Of a stretch of 64,000 nt of DNA, positions 1 to 10,281 are shown piece by piece. The notes below the pieces were generated by a model, which searched no databases, was not told the origin of the DNA, and worked only from the letters and a program-made list of their open reading frames with translations. Numbering within the stretch: the first letter of the stretch is position 1; each line of letters begins with the position of its first letter. The position numbers were made by a program, and so were the translations under genes. This stretch comes from Nomia melanderi (lineage: Eukaryota > Arthropoda > Insecta > Hymenoptera > Halictidae), in the NCBI RefSeq assembly GCF_051020985.1, contig NC_135001.1:12579896-12643895 (forward strand). The letters run 5' to 3'.

Positions 1-1298
1 TTGTCGGAATCAGGCTGCCTATGTTTCATCGGTGACGAACCTAGTGTTTTTTAGTCCTACCGTGAGCATGGGTGCTTTATCTTTTCAACGTGTTCCACGT
101 TGTCTGGTTCGAAGTTCGAATGTTATGGAACGAATTTGAAAGGCAAATGGACAGAAGTCTAACTATGAATGTTGCAACTTCCTGCAACAGTTGCAGAGAG
201 GAACCTTATACCCATTTAGAATATTTCAATAATACTTATTGAAGAAGAATAAAAGTATCTTTCAACACTGTATGAATTATAATATATTATTTTCTAAATT
301 TGATATTGGCGGTTTTCAAGAACCGGAGATGATAAATGTCGGAAGGAAGGAAGCGAGACTCGACTTTGCAAGCAAAGACCTCAAGGCAATAAAACAAAAA
401 CGTGTTGTACAAAGCTCGACAGGTGTTTAACATGCTGACGAAGGCAAAGGAATGATTAAATCGACGAATCGACTTGCATCGGGACAGAAGAGTTTAATGG
501 CCGCCGCGACGGCAGTCGTAATCAACGTAATACTCGTTAAAGGGTTGCCTAGCCGTCTGTCTTAGACTATTAAGGGCGATTACCTGCACACATGGCCGCC
601 GGTTCGAGAGTCCGGGAAATATCTGGACGAAACTAACGATCAAAAGGGAGACCAAGAATTACGACGGGCCGGCAAAACGCGTCGTGCTTTTCCTTAAATG
701 ATTCGGGGGAGTGCGTGCACGGTTTTTGCGACATGCTGGAACTCCCATTATTCCTCCCATTATTCCTATCCCCCCGGTGCTCTCCCAACGTTCGAGTGGA
801 CCGAACTTTTTTAAATTTATTTCCTCTTTTATGGAAAAAAGACGCGTCCAATGTTATTTTGATAATTGTACACTGAAGTATCATTTATTATTATTATTAT
901 TATTCTATAATTTTATTAGACATTTAATAGCTTTTATTATTATAGCATTTCACACTAATATTTTCTTATTTATATTATTTAGAACACTTTACCGAGTACA
1001 GTTTTTTCAACGATGAACCTTATATGGAATTTACTACGATGGTCTTACGAAAGTATATGCAACTTGGCTGTACAACTTTTTGAAATGTTTCTAGTAGGTA
1101 ACTGATTTATAGACAGCGAAACTTTATGCACTTGCAGCGAATAAAAGTCTTCAAAAAGTTGAAAAATGCAAGATCGAATTAAATTTAATACGGTTCCATT
1201 TGATCTTTTATTTTCTGTCTCAGTACATTTCAATCGAGATCAATCGAACTTTTATGTTGAACATCTACGATAACTATAAAATTATAGTTTTCTATTGC
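1..1298. other. Non-coding stretch, no gene recognised
   Basis: No ORF here has recognisable protein similarity. The short ORFs overlap one another on both strands and look like chance. A GC-richer patch lies around 490-790 and AT-rich DNA follows. A TTA microsatellite lies at 886-904. A pyrimidine run ending in TTGCAG at about 1299 could serve as a splice acceptor or mark a transcript start for the ORF at 1452, but nothing else supports that. Confidence 0.5.
886..904. repeat. TTA trinucleotide microsatellite
   Basis: About six perfect TTA/ATT units lie in AT-rich sequence. It is a simple repeat and a possible length-polymorphic marker. Confidence 0.8.
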
Positions 1299-1451
1299 AG
1301 AATTATTAACAGAGAAGAAACCGTTGCGAGTCAAGAGTCGCGAAATGAATCATAAGACAGAGGGTCAAGAGTGTCGTGTGTCACGAGTTGCTGTAATCAG
1401 ATCGGCCAGTTAATTTAAAGCGATATACTAGCAACAACAAACGTTTGAGCG

Positions 1452-1715
1452 ATGAAACAGAGCGCAAAAACTGGATCTACCGACGCTGCGGAACTGGGCA
1501 AGTTATTTTATAGCGTGACAACGCTCGGCGAAAAGAAGGAAGAACATTATTTATTCCCCGAGGGCGGAAAGTTTTCTCTCGCGTGGCTCGTTCAGCGGAG
1601 CCTAGCCCTGTCTCTCCACCATTACCCAGCTGATGCAGTCTTTGAAACAGCGGAAGAAATTCGAAAATACATTGACCATGCCGACGATTCGAAACCGAAA
1701 TTCATTTCTTGTTAA
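1452..1715 (+). CDS. Orphan 87-codon ORF, hypothetical protein
   Basis: This is an ATG-initiated ORF of 87 codons ending in TAA. It is preceded by an in-frame TGA, so this ATG is the natural start. The composition is more protein-like than the surrounding ORFs: mixed charged and hydrophobic residues, a mildly amphipathic middle (KFSLAWLVQRSLALSLHHY) and an acidic helical-looking C-terminal part (AVFETAEEIRKYIDHADD). Its GC content is higher than the AT-rich flanks. I do not recognise a family, a signal peptide or a membrane segment. A pyrimidine tract ending in CAG about 150 bases upstream could be a splice acceptor, which would make this the last exon of a plus-strand transcript. It could also be a small single-exon gene, a decayed gene fragment or chance. 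No canonical AATAAA follows closely. Confidence 0.3.
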   Translation: MKQSAKTGSTDAAELGKLFYSVTTLGEKKEEHYLFPEGGKFSLAWLVQRSLALSLHHYPADAVFETAEEIRKYIDHADDSKPKFISC

Positions 1716-2880
1716 AATAGCTATTTAAAAGATAAAATACCATATATGTATAATGAATAATGAAGGATATTTCAAGAACTGAAATATGTTCAATTTGTTT
1801 GCAAATGAGAACACATTTAAAACGGTAACGAGTTTATTTTTATTCTTGAGGTTCTACTACCTTTCTGAGAATAGTAGTTTGATCATTTTTCTTTTCCCCC
1901 TGTATTCTGTATTCTTGCTTCCAACTTGTTTTGTAGAATAGTTTTAACACAAAGCTGTATGTAGAAAATGTTCAACAAAATTCTTTTATTAATAATAGTT
2001 TAAAAAATTACTTAACTCGACACTATCCCTTAACGTTCACTATTTACCAATCTCCGAGTTTTCCAAAACAAAAGTACTTCAGCTAGAATTAATTTACCTA
2101 CAATTATTTCCAACTCTGTCCTTAGAATTACTCTTATCTTCAATTTACGAAGTGGTAAATGAACTTCATACTCACTGTAAGAACACACTTCTTCCGAAAG
2201 CCAATTGTAGATAACAGCAAAGTTCCACTCCGACTCGCGAATAATAATACTCCCCAGAAAGAAAACAGATTAAAAATCGTTACAAGTTTCACTCGTCATC
2301 GTAATGCAAGAAGTCAATGGCACGAAAAGGAAGAAAAATAAAACGGCCGGTAAAGGAAGCACCCCCGCAAACAGCTAACATTCACCGTGAACCCGTGAAA
2401 CTCACCCTTCCATTAACCGTTCACGACACGTGACTGTTGGTGCGCTTAACCGAGTCAGACTTCAGAAAACGATAGAGGTCGCGCGTCTAATGGACGCGCA
2501 GGATTGAAAGCTCGGCGCGAAGCGACATACGAGAGGCGTCTAAATTGATGGTCGCGCACGGTCGCGCGCGAAGAACGAGAAGGGGTGGAGGGGACAGAGA
2601 GGTGATCGCGTTAAAGCATATTCACCTGGGCTGGAAAAGGCGACGCCATGGCTGGCCAGGCCGAAGGCACGCAGTAACGAACGACTAAATTAAATTGAAA
2701 GCCCTTGCGCACCCAGCAGACAACCCTTCGCTGCTGCGCGGCTAACATAGGCTTTCAACTAATTAGGTCGTCTACCCGCAAGAAGATACTCCTTGTCATT
2801 TGACACGTATGCACTTCGCTCGCCCGGACCTGGAGGACACGCGGACCCTCCTACCCTTGCTCTTCAACTATAGTAAGTCT
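1716..2880. other. Non-coding stretch with a CpG-rich patch
   Basis: AT-rich up to about 2340. A GC- and CpG-rich patch at about 2440-2760 contains many CGCG motifs. No gene or splice-bounded exon is recognisable. The GC patch could be regulatory, but no specific site can be named. Confidence 0.4.
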
Positions 2881-3120
2881 CTGATAGTCTGACTAGAGGA
2901 AAAGGTCGAGCAGTGCTAATGTTCTAAAACAAACGAACCCTTTGCACTTTGACTAGAGCAAAAGATTGAGCAGCGTTAATGTTCTAAAACAAACGAACCC
3001 TTTGCACTTTGACTAGAGCAAAAGATTGAGCAGCGTTAATGTTCTAAAACAAACGAACCCTTTGCACTTTGACTAGAGCAAAAGATTGAACAGTACTGAT
3101 ATTTGAAAATAAATGAATCC
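2881..3120. repeat. 60-bp tandem repeat, four copies
   Basis: Four consecutive 60-bp units start at 2881, 2941, 3001 and 3061. The second and third are identical. The first has several substitutions and the fourth is clearly diverged. Each unit has a core GACTAGAGCAAAAGATTGAG and ends in AAACGAACCCTTTGCA. Although 60 is a multiple of three, no continuous ORF with protein character spans the array, so it reads as a non-coding minisatellite. The identical inner copies suggest recent expansion by slippage or unequal exchange. Confidence 0.92.
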
Positions 3121-3756
3121 TTTGTATTAGAAATTTTATTGCTAGAAATATTCAATATTTTCTGCTGAGATGTAGACGAGATTTGTTAGAACTAATTTAA
3201 TTTAAAGATGTGCACAAATGAAAAATTGTATTGTCTTCAAGCTAAGACCCCAATAAGAATAACCCACGATCAAGATCGTTGGGCTTACACAATATGAACA
3301 GTAATGGTGAAAGTGATAATTTACTGCCTTGGCTCCTTAAAACAACTTTGGTCTCGAATGGGTTAAAGAGGAATCGTATACAAAGTAAGGAACCAAGCTG
3401 TACTATTTGAATGATTCACATATTGATACATTATATGAGGTTCAATATTAAATATCAAACTGTATAATTTTACTGCATCAAACCAAATGACGATTAAGGG
3501 ACGTTTCCTGTATGCAAAGGGTAACAAACTTGAGAGACCTCTGTATCTTATTTAAACCGTTAACTGTGGATGTCAGTTTCAATGCTATTTTTGCCGACAG
3601 TGTCGAGAGACATGTTTTAAAATTTGAATTTATAATTATTTTCAAAGTTTAATCATTTTTCCTTAATTGACTTTTCGAGTTTTCTTGTAATAATTAAATT
3701 AGTTACTACATACCTTTAAAATGTAAATACGAAAATGTACACCCCAAGGCTATATG

Positions 3757-3940
3757 TTTGACTTTCACTTTCCGTTAACAAAATTTGCCACTGCAAATAT
3801 TTTCGAACCGCACGTACCGCACGTATCGCACTCTTCTTCCGTTCCGAGCTGGAAGCGTGACGCATCGAACATATTTAACTTTCACTTTTTTGTGAACCTG
3901 TCAAAATTTGCGAATACAAATATTTCCGAAGCGTAGGTAC
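3757..3940. repeat. Diverged direct duplication, about 118-bp spacing
   Basis: Two related segments of about 65 bp lie at about 3757-3820 and 3875-3940. Both contain ACTTTCACTTT, then AAAATTTGC, then ACAAATATTT or GCAAATATTT, and both end in CGAA(C/G)CG(C/T). They have diverged by substitution and small indels. The plus-strand frame opens through both, but the peptides are low-complexity and not recognisable. Confidence 0.6.
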
Positions 3941-4231
3941 ATACCATAGGCACTCTGATTTCACCTTTTTACCATTCCTATGAAATGTCCTATTTTTATT
4001 TATCATTTTTACAACTTTTAATTTGAATTTTCTTTTATTTTGATAAAAGCTTCAGATATTTATTATTCTTACAATAATTTATCATTTCCATCATTCCTAC
4101 GAAAATCTCTAATTTATATCAATTTCTCCCGTGTAAAATATACTCGCGGAATTTGAATAAAATTATCGCACGAAAGAATGATTAACAAACACAATTGTAT
4201 TGTACAATGTTTTATTTGAAATTGGATTCCG

Positions 4232-4399
4232 TTAGGGGATGAGCACTTTTTCACACTGTCTGTGAATCCAGCTGGAGCTGGTCGCCTCTTTTCCGCCGTT
4301 CCTTCTCACAAAGGACGTATTACCGGCGGATAAAATACCAGTCACGCTTTTCATGAGCTCTTTTCCACCGGGAGAAGTAATTACGATTGCGTAGCGCCG
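4232..4399 (-). other. Possible 3'-terminal exon with poly(A) signal
   Basis: On the minus strand a strong pyrimidine tract ending TTTCCACAG precedes position 4399. From there one frame stays open for 55 codons (beginning RRYAIVITSPGGKELM) to a TAA at 4234-4232. An AATAAA hexamer (4216-4211) follows 15 bases after the stop, and a GT-rich run lies beyond it. Acceptor, open frame, stop, AATAAA and GT-rich element in the right order resemble a last exon. A GTGAGA donor candidate lies only 51 bases upstream, but the frame before it soon meets a stop, so no partner exon is secured. The peptide is not recognised. Joined to the metalloproteinase exon at 42664, its phase would give a very early stop, so it is not an obvious end for that gene. 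Confidence 0.22.
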
Positions 4400-4600
4400 C
4401 TGTGGAAAGAAGAGATTAACAAACAGACGAGTCTCTGTCCCTTTTCTCACCTTTGACGCCCGATATCGGATATCATTTATCGAATGAAATAAGATTGCTT
4501 TCCTCCCCTTTCAACGATCTCTCGCTTTCAATTATCGCGGCTTCGATAATCGTCGCGAAAACATCATTTTAATTTACTTCCACCTATTGGTACCATAGGT

Positions 4601-4810
4601 TTAACCTGTTACCGGGAGGACAACTCCAATGGACGTGACGACAATTTTTCGCCATGGAAATTTTAAAAAGTAATATACCTTTGTACATTGGAAACATTTT
4701 CTAAATATGTCATAAAATATTTTGTCACGGTAAATAATTTACAAGTGGAAAGCGATTTTCTATCATTGCTTTGGAAATAATAAAAGTTAATTACCCGGTT
4801 AACAGGTTAA
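4601..4810. mobile_element. TTAA-bounded MITE, CCTGTTACCGGG ends
   Basis: A 210-bp segment begins TTAACCTGTTACCGGG and ends, read from the other strand, TTAACCTGTTAACCGGG. The terminal inverted repeats match over about 12 bases with one inserted base. TTAA on both sides is the target duplication typical of piggyBac-type elements. There is no coding capacity, so it is a non-autonomous relic. Confidence 0.75.
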
Positions 4811-4968
4811 AACTTATGATACTTTGAATCGTTTTGCAGTGCTGGTGATAAAGAATAGCATGTTGCAGATTGAAATAACAAAATTTTATCTATTTAATAA
4901 GAATAAAACAACACTCCACAAAACAAGAAATGGAGACAATTGATAAATTGAAACTTTAAGCTCTACGG

Positions 4969-5136
4969 TTAACCCCTTGACCTATAATACCGAATCAAAC
5001 TTGTGACGAAAATTTTGATAACAGGAAAATGATATTTAATTTACACTAAAAGCAAAGAAATAACATTTAGATTTGTCGAATTCAGTTTAAAATCTTTGTC
5101 GGAAGTCTAGTACGATATTATAGGAGAAGGGTTTAA
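4969..5136. mobile_element. TTAA-bounded MITE, CCCCTTGACCTATAAT ends
   Basis: A 168-bp element starts TTAA then CCCCTTGACCTATAATACCG. Its reverse-strand end is TTAA then ACCCTTCTCCTATAATATCG, so roughly 16 of 20 terminal bases match in inverted orientation. It is non-coding. A solitary copy of the same left end occurs at 27657. Confidence 0.78.
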
Positions 5137-8011
5137 ATTTCTTTAAAAATATACGACGATACTATATATGTTAGTCGTTTTAACATATTCTCGCCTGTGT
5201 AAGCAGCTTGTTTTGTTCGTACGCGCAACGCACGCCTCCCGCCGGAAGAAGATTAATAGCGACATGAAGACAATGCATTGATGAAAATACGAACTAAGAT
5301 CGATCGGAGGATGTAATTGATGAAACGTCCGATTTAATGTATTGCCCGACAAAAATTCCAGCCAATATACTTCAGTTTCGAGTACATTTCTACTAGTTTC
5401 ACGATACTCGAAGAAAATGAACTTCGAAGCTCGCAATCTCGCAGCGAGGAATGGATACCGATCGCGTTTCAAGAAAAATGATAATGCACGTTCTCCCTGA
5501 TAACAGTAGTAGAGAATATTTATTGACACGCACCAAATTTTTCTAAGAAACCCTCTGTAAACCTGTAGAATACGCGAATTTCGATCCAATTTTCTTGTAA
5601 ATTGTGATTTTTCAGTTTAAAGTTGAAATGTATTATAATGTTTTCGACAAAATAAAACTGTAACGAAATATAAGATAATTTTAAGCGAAGGGAAAGTCGA
5701 ACGCTGGTCGTCTGCGTTTCGTCAATCGGTGCATTTTTAGGGGAAAGCGTCCCAGAGTCTGGAGGTGCAATATGTAAACAGAGAGAGAGTCACGCTGACA
5801 AGAGGGGGTCCTCCGGCTAAACAGTGCCCTTCTCAGGGTATTCATTTTGTAGCCTTCAAGCTAGCAAGGTCAAGTAAAAGGGAGTATTATTCGACCAAGT
5901 TTTACCACTTTATTTACGCCTACAAAATCCTATCTAACAGAAAGAAGAATATGACAATTGACATTAGAATGTGGATTTTTATGCAAAATCAAACTTTCTT
6001 GGTACAGTGTACAAAAATTAAAGTTATACGAGAGATTACTTCCTTCAACCCAATAATTCGAATTTAGTAATATTTTAAAAAATTATGACGCAATATGTAA
6101 ACTTGCAATCTAATTATCATTATCAAAATCTAATCTCTGAACTATTAATCAGTAACAGACACACAGGAAGGTTCATAAAATCCATTATAGATATTATTAA
6201 ATTTAAGAGAATAAGAATTTCGTCACATCTTTTGGAATTTTGTATCATCTCTGATTTAAACAACTGCAGGCTTATAAACATATGCACTTCTGTGCAGTAA
6301 ATTTAAGAAAATATCAATTGTAGGTATGCACACGTTCTATCAGCCGGAACGTCGTGTTTGTTTGGTCAGTTGCTGTTGTACAAATCGGCAGCACTGTTCA
6401 ATATGTATGCAAGGTAGTTAATCAATTAGAGACTAATTAATCAAAGACACAAATGAAACAGGAACATCCAGCCAATCGAAACTGTCGGCAAACTCAACAA
6501 GTTAAATGCTGTTAATTTAACCAATTAATCGCAACCCGCAATAAACACATTTTTATCGTTGTTAACAAAACTAAACGTTCTAGTTTCAATGAAATGAACT
6601 ACAATTGTATAATATTTTTAAACGGTGCCAACAATGGAAACTGATTATAGATACATCAAACACTTTTATTAAAAAACAATTCAACTATTATATAATATTT
6701 TGCAATTACTCAAATATGTTTTTCATATACATGGTGTACCACGCAATTAGATCAACCTGCAACTTTAAAGGAACCAAAACTAGAAAATTAATTATTTTAA
6801 AAACTTTCTTTACTTAATTAATAGTTTCGAACGTTATTAATTCTTCATTTCTGAATTATAAATGGAATTCTTCAAGAAGAAAAGAATAAATTATTAAAAA
6901 TGTAATTTCTTCGCTGAAAATTAACGAAACACTAGAAACATGAATGAAAGTCAATAAAAAAATCTATTGAAGCGATTCAAAATATGCAAATGAAAAAGAG
7001 AATTGTTAAGAAAATCGTTAACAAGTGTACAGTACATGTTTGTACGGTGTTAAATTCTAACGTGACGCAAAGGCGCTTAGAAAGATCGAATTGTACGAGA
7101 ACAATTCCGACGATTGATGATTGACTATTCCAAATTCCAAGCACAATGTTACTTAACGACGTCGAAGATCCCCTTCGGCTCGTTCACAGACTCGTCGTAG
7201 GTATTATCGATCGTCGTTCGAAATGTTCTCCCTTCGGTGATATACCTGACGAGTTTTAATGGAATTCCTTCTTGAGATTGACTTTCGTGCGCTTTCGCGT
7301 AACTCTCGCGTCGCCGCACTGGGTCTGATTATCCGGCCTCTCGGGTAAAGTTTAAATAAAAAAAAAAGGGGGCGAGCAGGAGGAAAAAAAAGTCTGCGGT
7401 AATTTAAAATTATAAAACACGCGTCAGCCAGCGCTCAACTTTTTACAGTGTTCTACGGGGTTCGGGCCGACCGCTTTAGCGAGTTTTTATGATTTTTTCC
7501 TCCCCGATGAGGGAAAGGATCTGTTCGAACCGAAGTGCGCTAGGTCCTATAGACGATTTGAAAATACAGTAAAACGTGTTTGTAGATCGTGTAGCTACAG
7601 GCCGTATCTTGGCGTAAATCAGGCTTGTTCATAAGAAAATTGTTATGAATCGTTGTGAATGCGGCCCAACAAAAATATAAGCTTATTAACTTTATGAGAT
7701 TGCAACTAAAAAACCCATTAACAATACTACAAATACAAGTTAACAGGTTAACTGCCAGTGATATTTTTAGTTGTTAGCTGTGGTGCCGATATTGTTTTCT
7801 CCGAATGTTTTTTTTTCAACATCATATAACAGTGGAGTATCATTTGCGTCGTACGGAAAAGTGGAAAATTGGCCCTTATCACCAAAAATATTTTTTATTG
7901 TCCTGAAATAAAAATGGTTCAAAACGTATAATAACTTTTCCAATGTTAGCAATTGCAGTGTCTCCTAAAAAAAGCACTTCAGTTTTGTGCTTAAACAATT
8001 GGTATTATCGT
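5137..8011. other. AT-rich stretch, no gene recognised
   Basis: Mostly AT-rich DNA. A 148-codon minus-strand ORF (5589-5143) abuts the MITE at 4969-5136, but its peptide has no recognisable domain or coding character. GC-richer sequence lies at 7150-7560. No splice-bounded exon or RNA gene was identified. A TTAACAGGTTAA motif at about 7740 may be a scrap of the 4601 MITE family. Confidence 0.4.
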
Positions 8012-8098
8012 TTAACCTTCATCTGACCGTAAAAAAAATCACAGCAGAAATTAAACTTGATTTGGGTGGAAAAAGACCCTAGGTCTGATCAAGGTTAA
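8012..8098. mobile_element. Short 87-bp TTAA-bounded MITE
   Basis: It begins TTAACCTTCATCTGACC and its opposite-strand end reads TTAACCTTGATCAGACC, so 11 of 13 bases after TTAA match. At 87 bp it is almost entirely ends plus a short AT-rich core. A diverged copy (same core, GAAAAAGACC then AGATCTTGATC) lies at 61303-61392, which confirms a dispersed family. Confidence 0.75.
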
Positions 8099-9184
8099 TA
8101 TTTACTCGTGATCTAATCCAATAGAACCGAAAATGATTAAAAGGCAGTTTCGGATGGGGATGTCCGGGCGGTGGTTAATGAACCCCAAAATGAAATTGAA
8201 CGCGTTGGATATCGCTCTCGCGGAAAACGAGCCCGCGGCATAGAAAATCGATAACAGTGGGGGAAAAGGGTAGAATTTGAGAAATATAACGGGGGACAGG
8301 CCACCGCCGCGACGCGTTCACCGATACATTAGAAATTCCATAGGTATTTGGGTCAGTCAGTGCCAATCGATTGCACCCGAATGGCTCATTACGATCGCTA
8401 TGATGTCTGGCAATCATATTGCCGTGTGTAGGGTTCCTAGGGGCGACCAAGTTACCTACTGTACCGTTTATCGCGCGATTAGCTCGTCATTTTTTTCCTC
8501 ACCTCCTTTCTTTTATTTTTGTTTTTGTATAGTAGATTTGCAATTGGATCGGTAACAAAGTTTTATTCTACATTTATTAAAGGAAGTTTGAAGAGAGATT
8601 TAATTCGTAAATCATTTCAGTAAATTACGAATGAAATTAAACTGTGTTAAACAATTTGCATTATTCGTACAAGTACGCTCTTCATCTGCACGGTCATTGT
8701 CATTATTATCGAGGCGCGTATACACGCGGTTAGATCGTATCAATGAATAGCATGATGGACATAAACGTTTTATGATTACATTTCATGATTGGGTTATTAT
8801 TATACTACTATTGTATTAAATAACATTACTATTATATTGTGCATTTATTGTTTGATTTAATTTAAATCACAAGTTTTCAAATTTCATGTATTAAATATAT
8901 ATATTAAAATATAGCGATGAAAATGTTTGGTGATAAGAAGAATATATTTCTCGTACTTGCAATGCAAGTGAATTGAATTCAATTAGAATAATATTAGATC
9001 TCATAGAAATCAGAAAAAGTATATATGTGTATATAGTACTTTTTACGTAACTGTAATTCAACGTTCAAATTCGATCGTGATTGCAATCACGTTAAGAAAG
9101 TATGTACAATAATTGATCACTTTTAACTCACCAATACTATTCTGTGATTCCTGACTATTGCAATCAATCGACGTCAATTAAGTT

Positions 9185-9215
9185 AAGCCCCACTTACCTG
9201 AAAAAGAAAAATACC
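9185..9215 (-). promoter_or_regulatory. Candidate recursive-splicing ratchet point
   Basis: On the minus strand the sequence reads TATTTTTCTTTTTCAG immediately followed by GTAAGTGGGG. This is a strong 3' splice site (long pyrimidine tract, CAG) fused with no exon to a consensus 5' splice site GTAAGT; the junction lies between 9198 and 9197. In insects this arrangement, a zero-nucleotide exon, marks ratchet points at which very long introns are removed stepwise. It is on the same strand as the metalloproteinase exons, about 33.5 kb downstream of the last one found. The sequence is seen directly; that it is used is inferred. Confidence 0.5.
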
Positions 9216-10237
9216 TAATCATTATCCTCCCGAAGATTCAAAAATACTTCTTTTATAATTATGACAGTAGTATTCTAAGATTAAATATAAATTTTCCTAA
9301 ATAGTAACTATAATAGTAGATGCAGAGATGTCGTTACTTGAAAAAGATCAATATTTATTTAACTCTTCATAGAATAGTAATCGTCTGTTGTTGAAAGTAA
9401 ATTTGATAGTTCCACAATATTTTGAAAAAAAGAGGCAATTTTCAAATTTTTAATTAAACGGTTTTACGATCAGAATTCTCCAGTGTATTTGTATGAACTA
9501 AGAACACCTAATTTTCTCGAAAAACTATAAAGTATTATGTGCTACACATAATGTTCTTATTTGTTTGACCTTGAGATGACTTTACACTGTCCTTGAAACA
9601 TCGTATTAAAATTTCTAAATGGAACAGTATATGTTTTATTAAATATTTTCACAGCTAACAAGGAAACGTTTTCGAAATACAATAAAAATGTTATTTTTAC
9701 GTACGTTGTTGTTGAGATATATGCAAATGTTCGAATTTTACATGTAGCACTTGATATTTTATGGTTTTTGTTTGAGATGTTTTTTTGTATTTCATGACAT
9801 TTTTCGAAAAAACACACTGTATAATGTGAAAAGAAAGAAAAGATACTTATACCGTTGTTAATGGAACAGAATTTTCTGCTAGTACGAGGCGATAACGTCC
9901 GAACAAATGCAAGAAAAGAAGAGTAAAGATCGAAGCGATTCCAAGTTAAACGGCTTTAGCTAATTAGCACATCGTGACGTAGTAGCAATTGTTATCCCCG
10001 TAGTATGGCGACGGTCGTAAAGTAACCGTGAATTAATTAATGTAGATAGCGGTTATCTGTCCGTGTAACGCGAGCAAACACGAATATCTTGGTACGGTGG
10101 CACGAATTTAAATCGCTAACTTATTGTCCGCCACATTTAACGTTTCTGTGCCATCGAAATACACGTCTACAGAATCATATTACTTATTCGTTAAGTAGTG
10201 TGCGTTTTATTAAAAGGTTAAAATACAAACGATTTTT

Positions 10238-10281
10238 TTTAATATTAATAAACACTGCTTGTTTAATATTAATAAACATTG
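10238..10281. repeat. Two copies of a 20-bp AT-rich direct repeat
   Basis: TTTAATATTAATAAACACTG at 10238 recurs at 10262 with one change, giving a 24-bp period. Confidence 0.7.

Noticed and set aside
5143..5589. 148-codon minus-strand ORF
   Set aside because: It is the longest non-repetitive ORF, but it has no domain, no splice signals and no coding-like composition, and it abuts a MITE. Chance is more likely in this much sequence.
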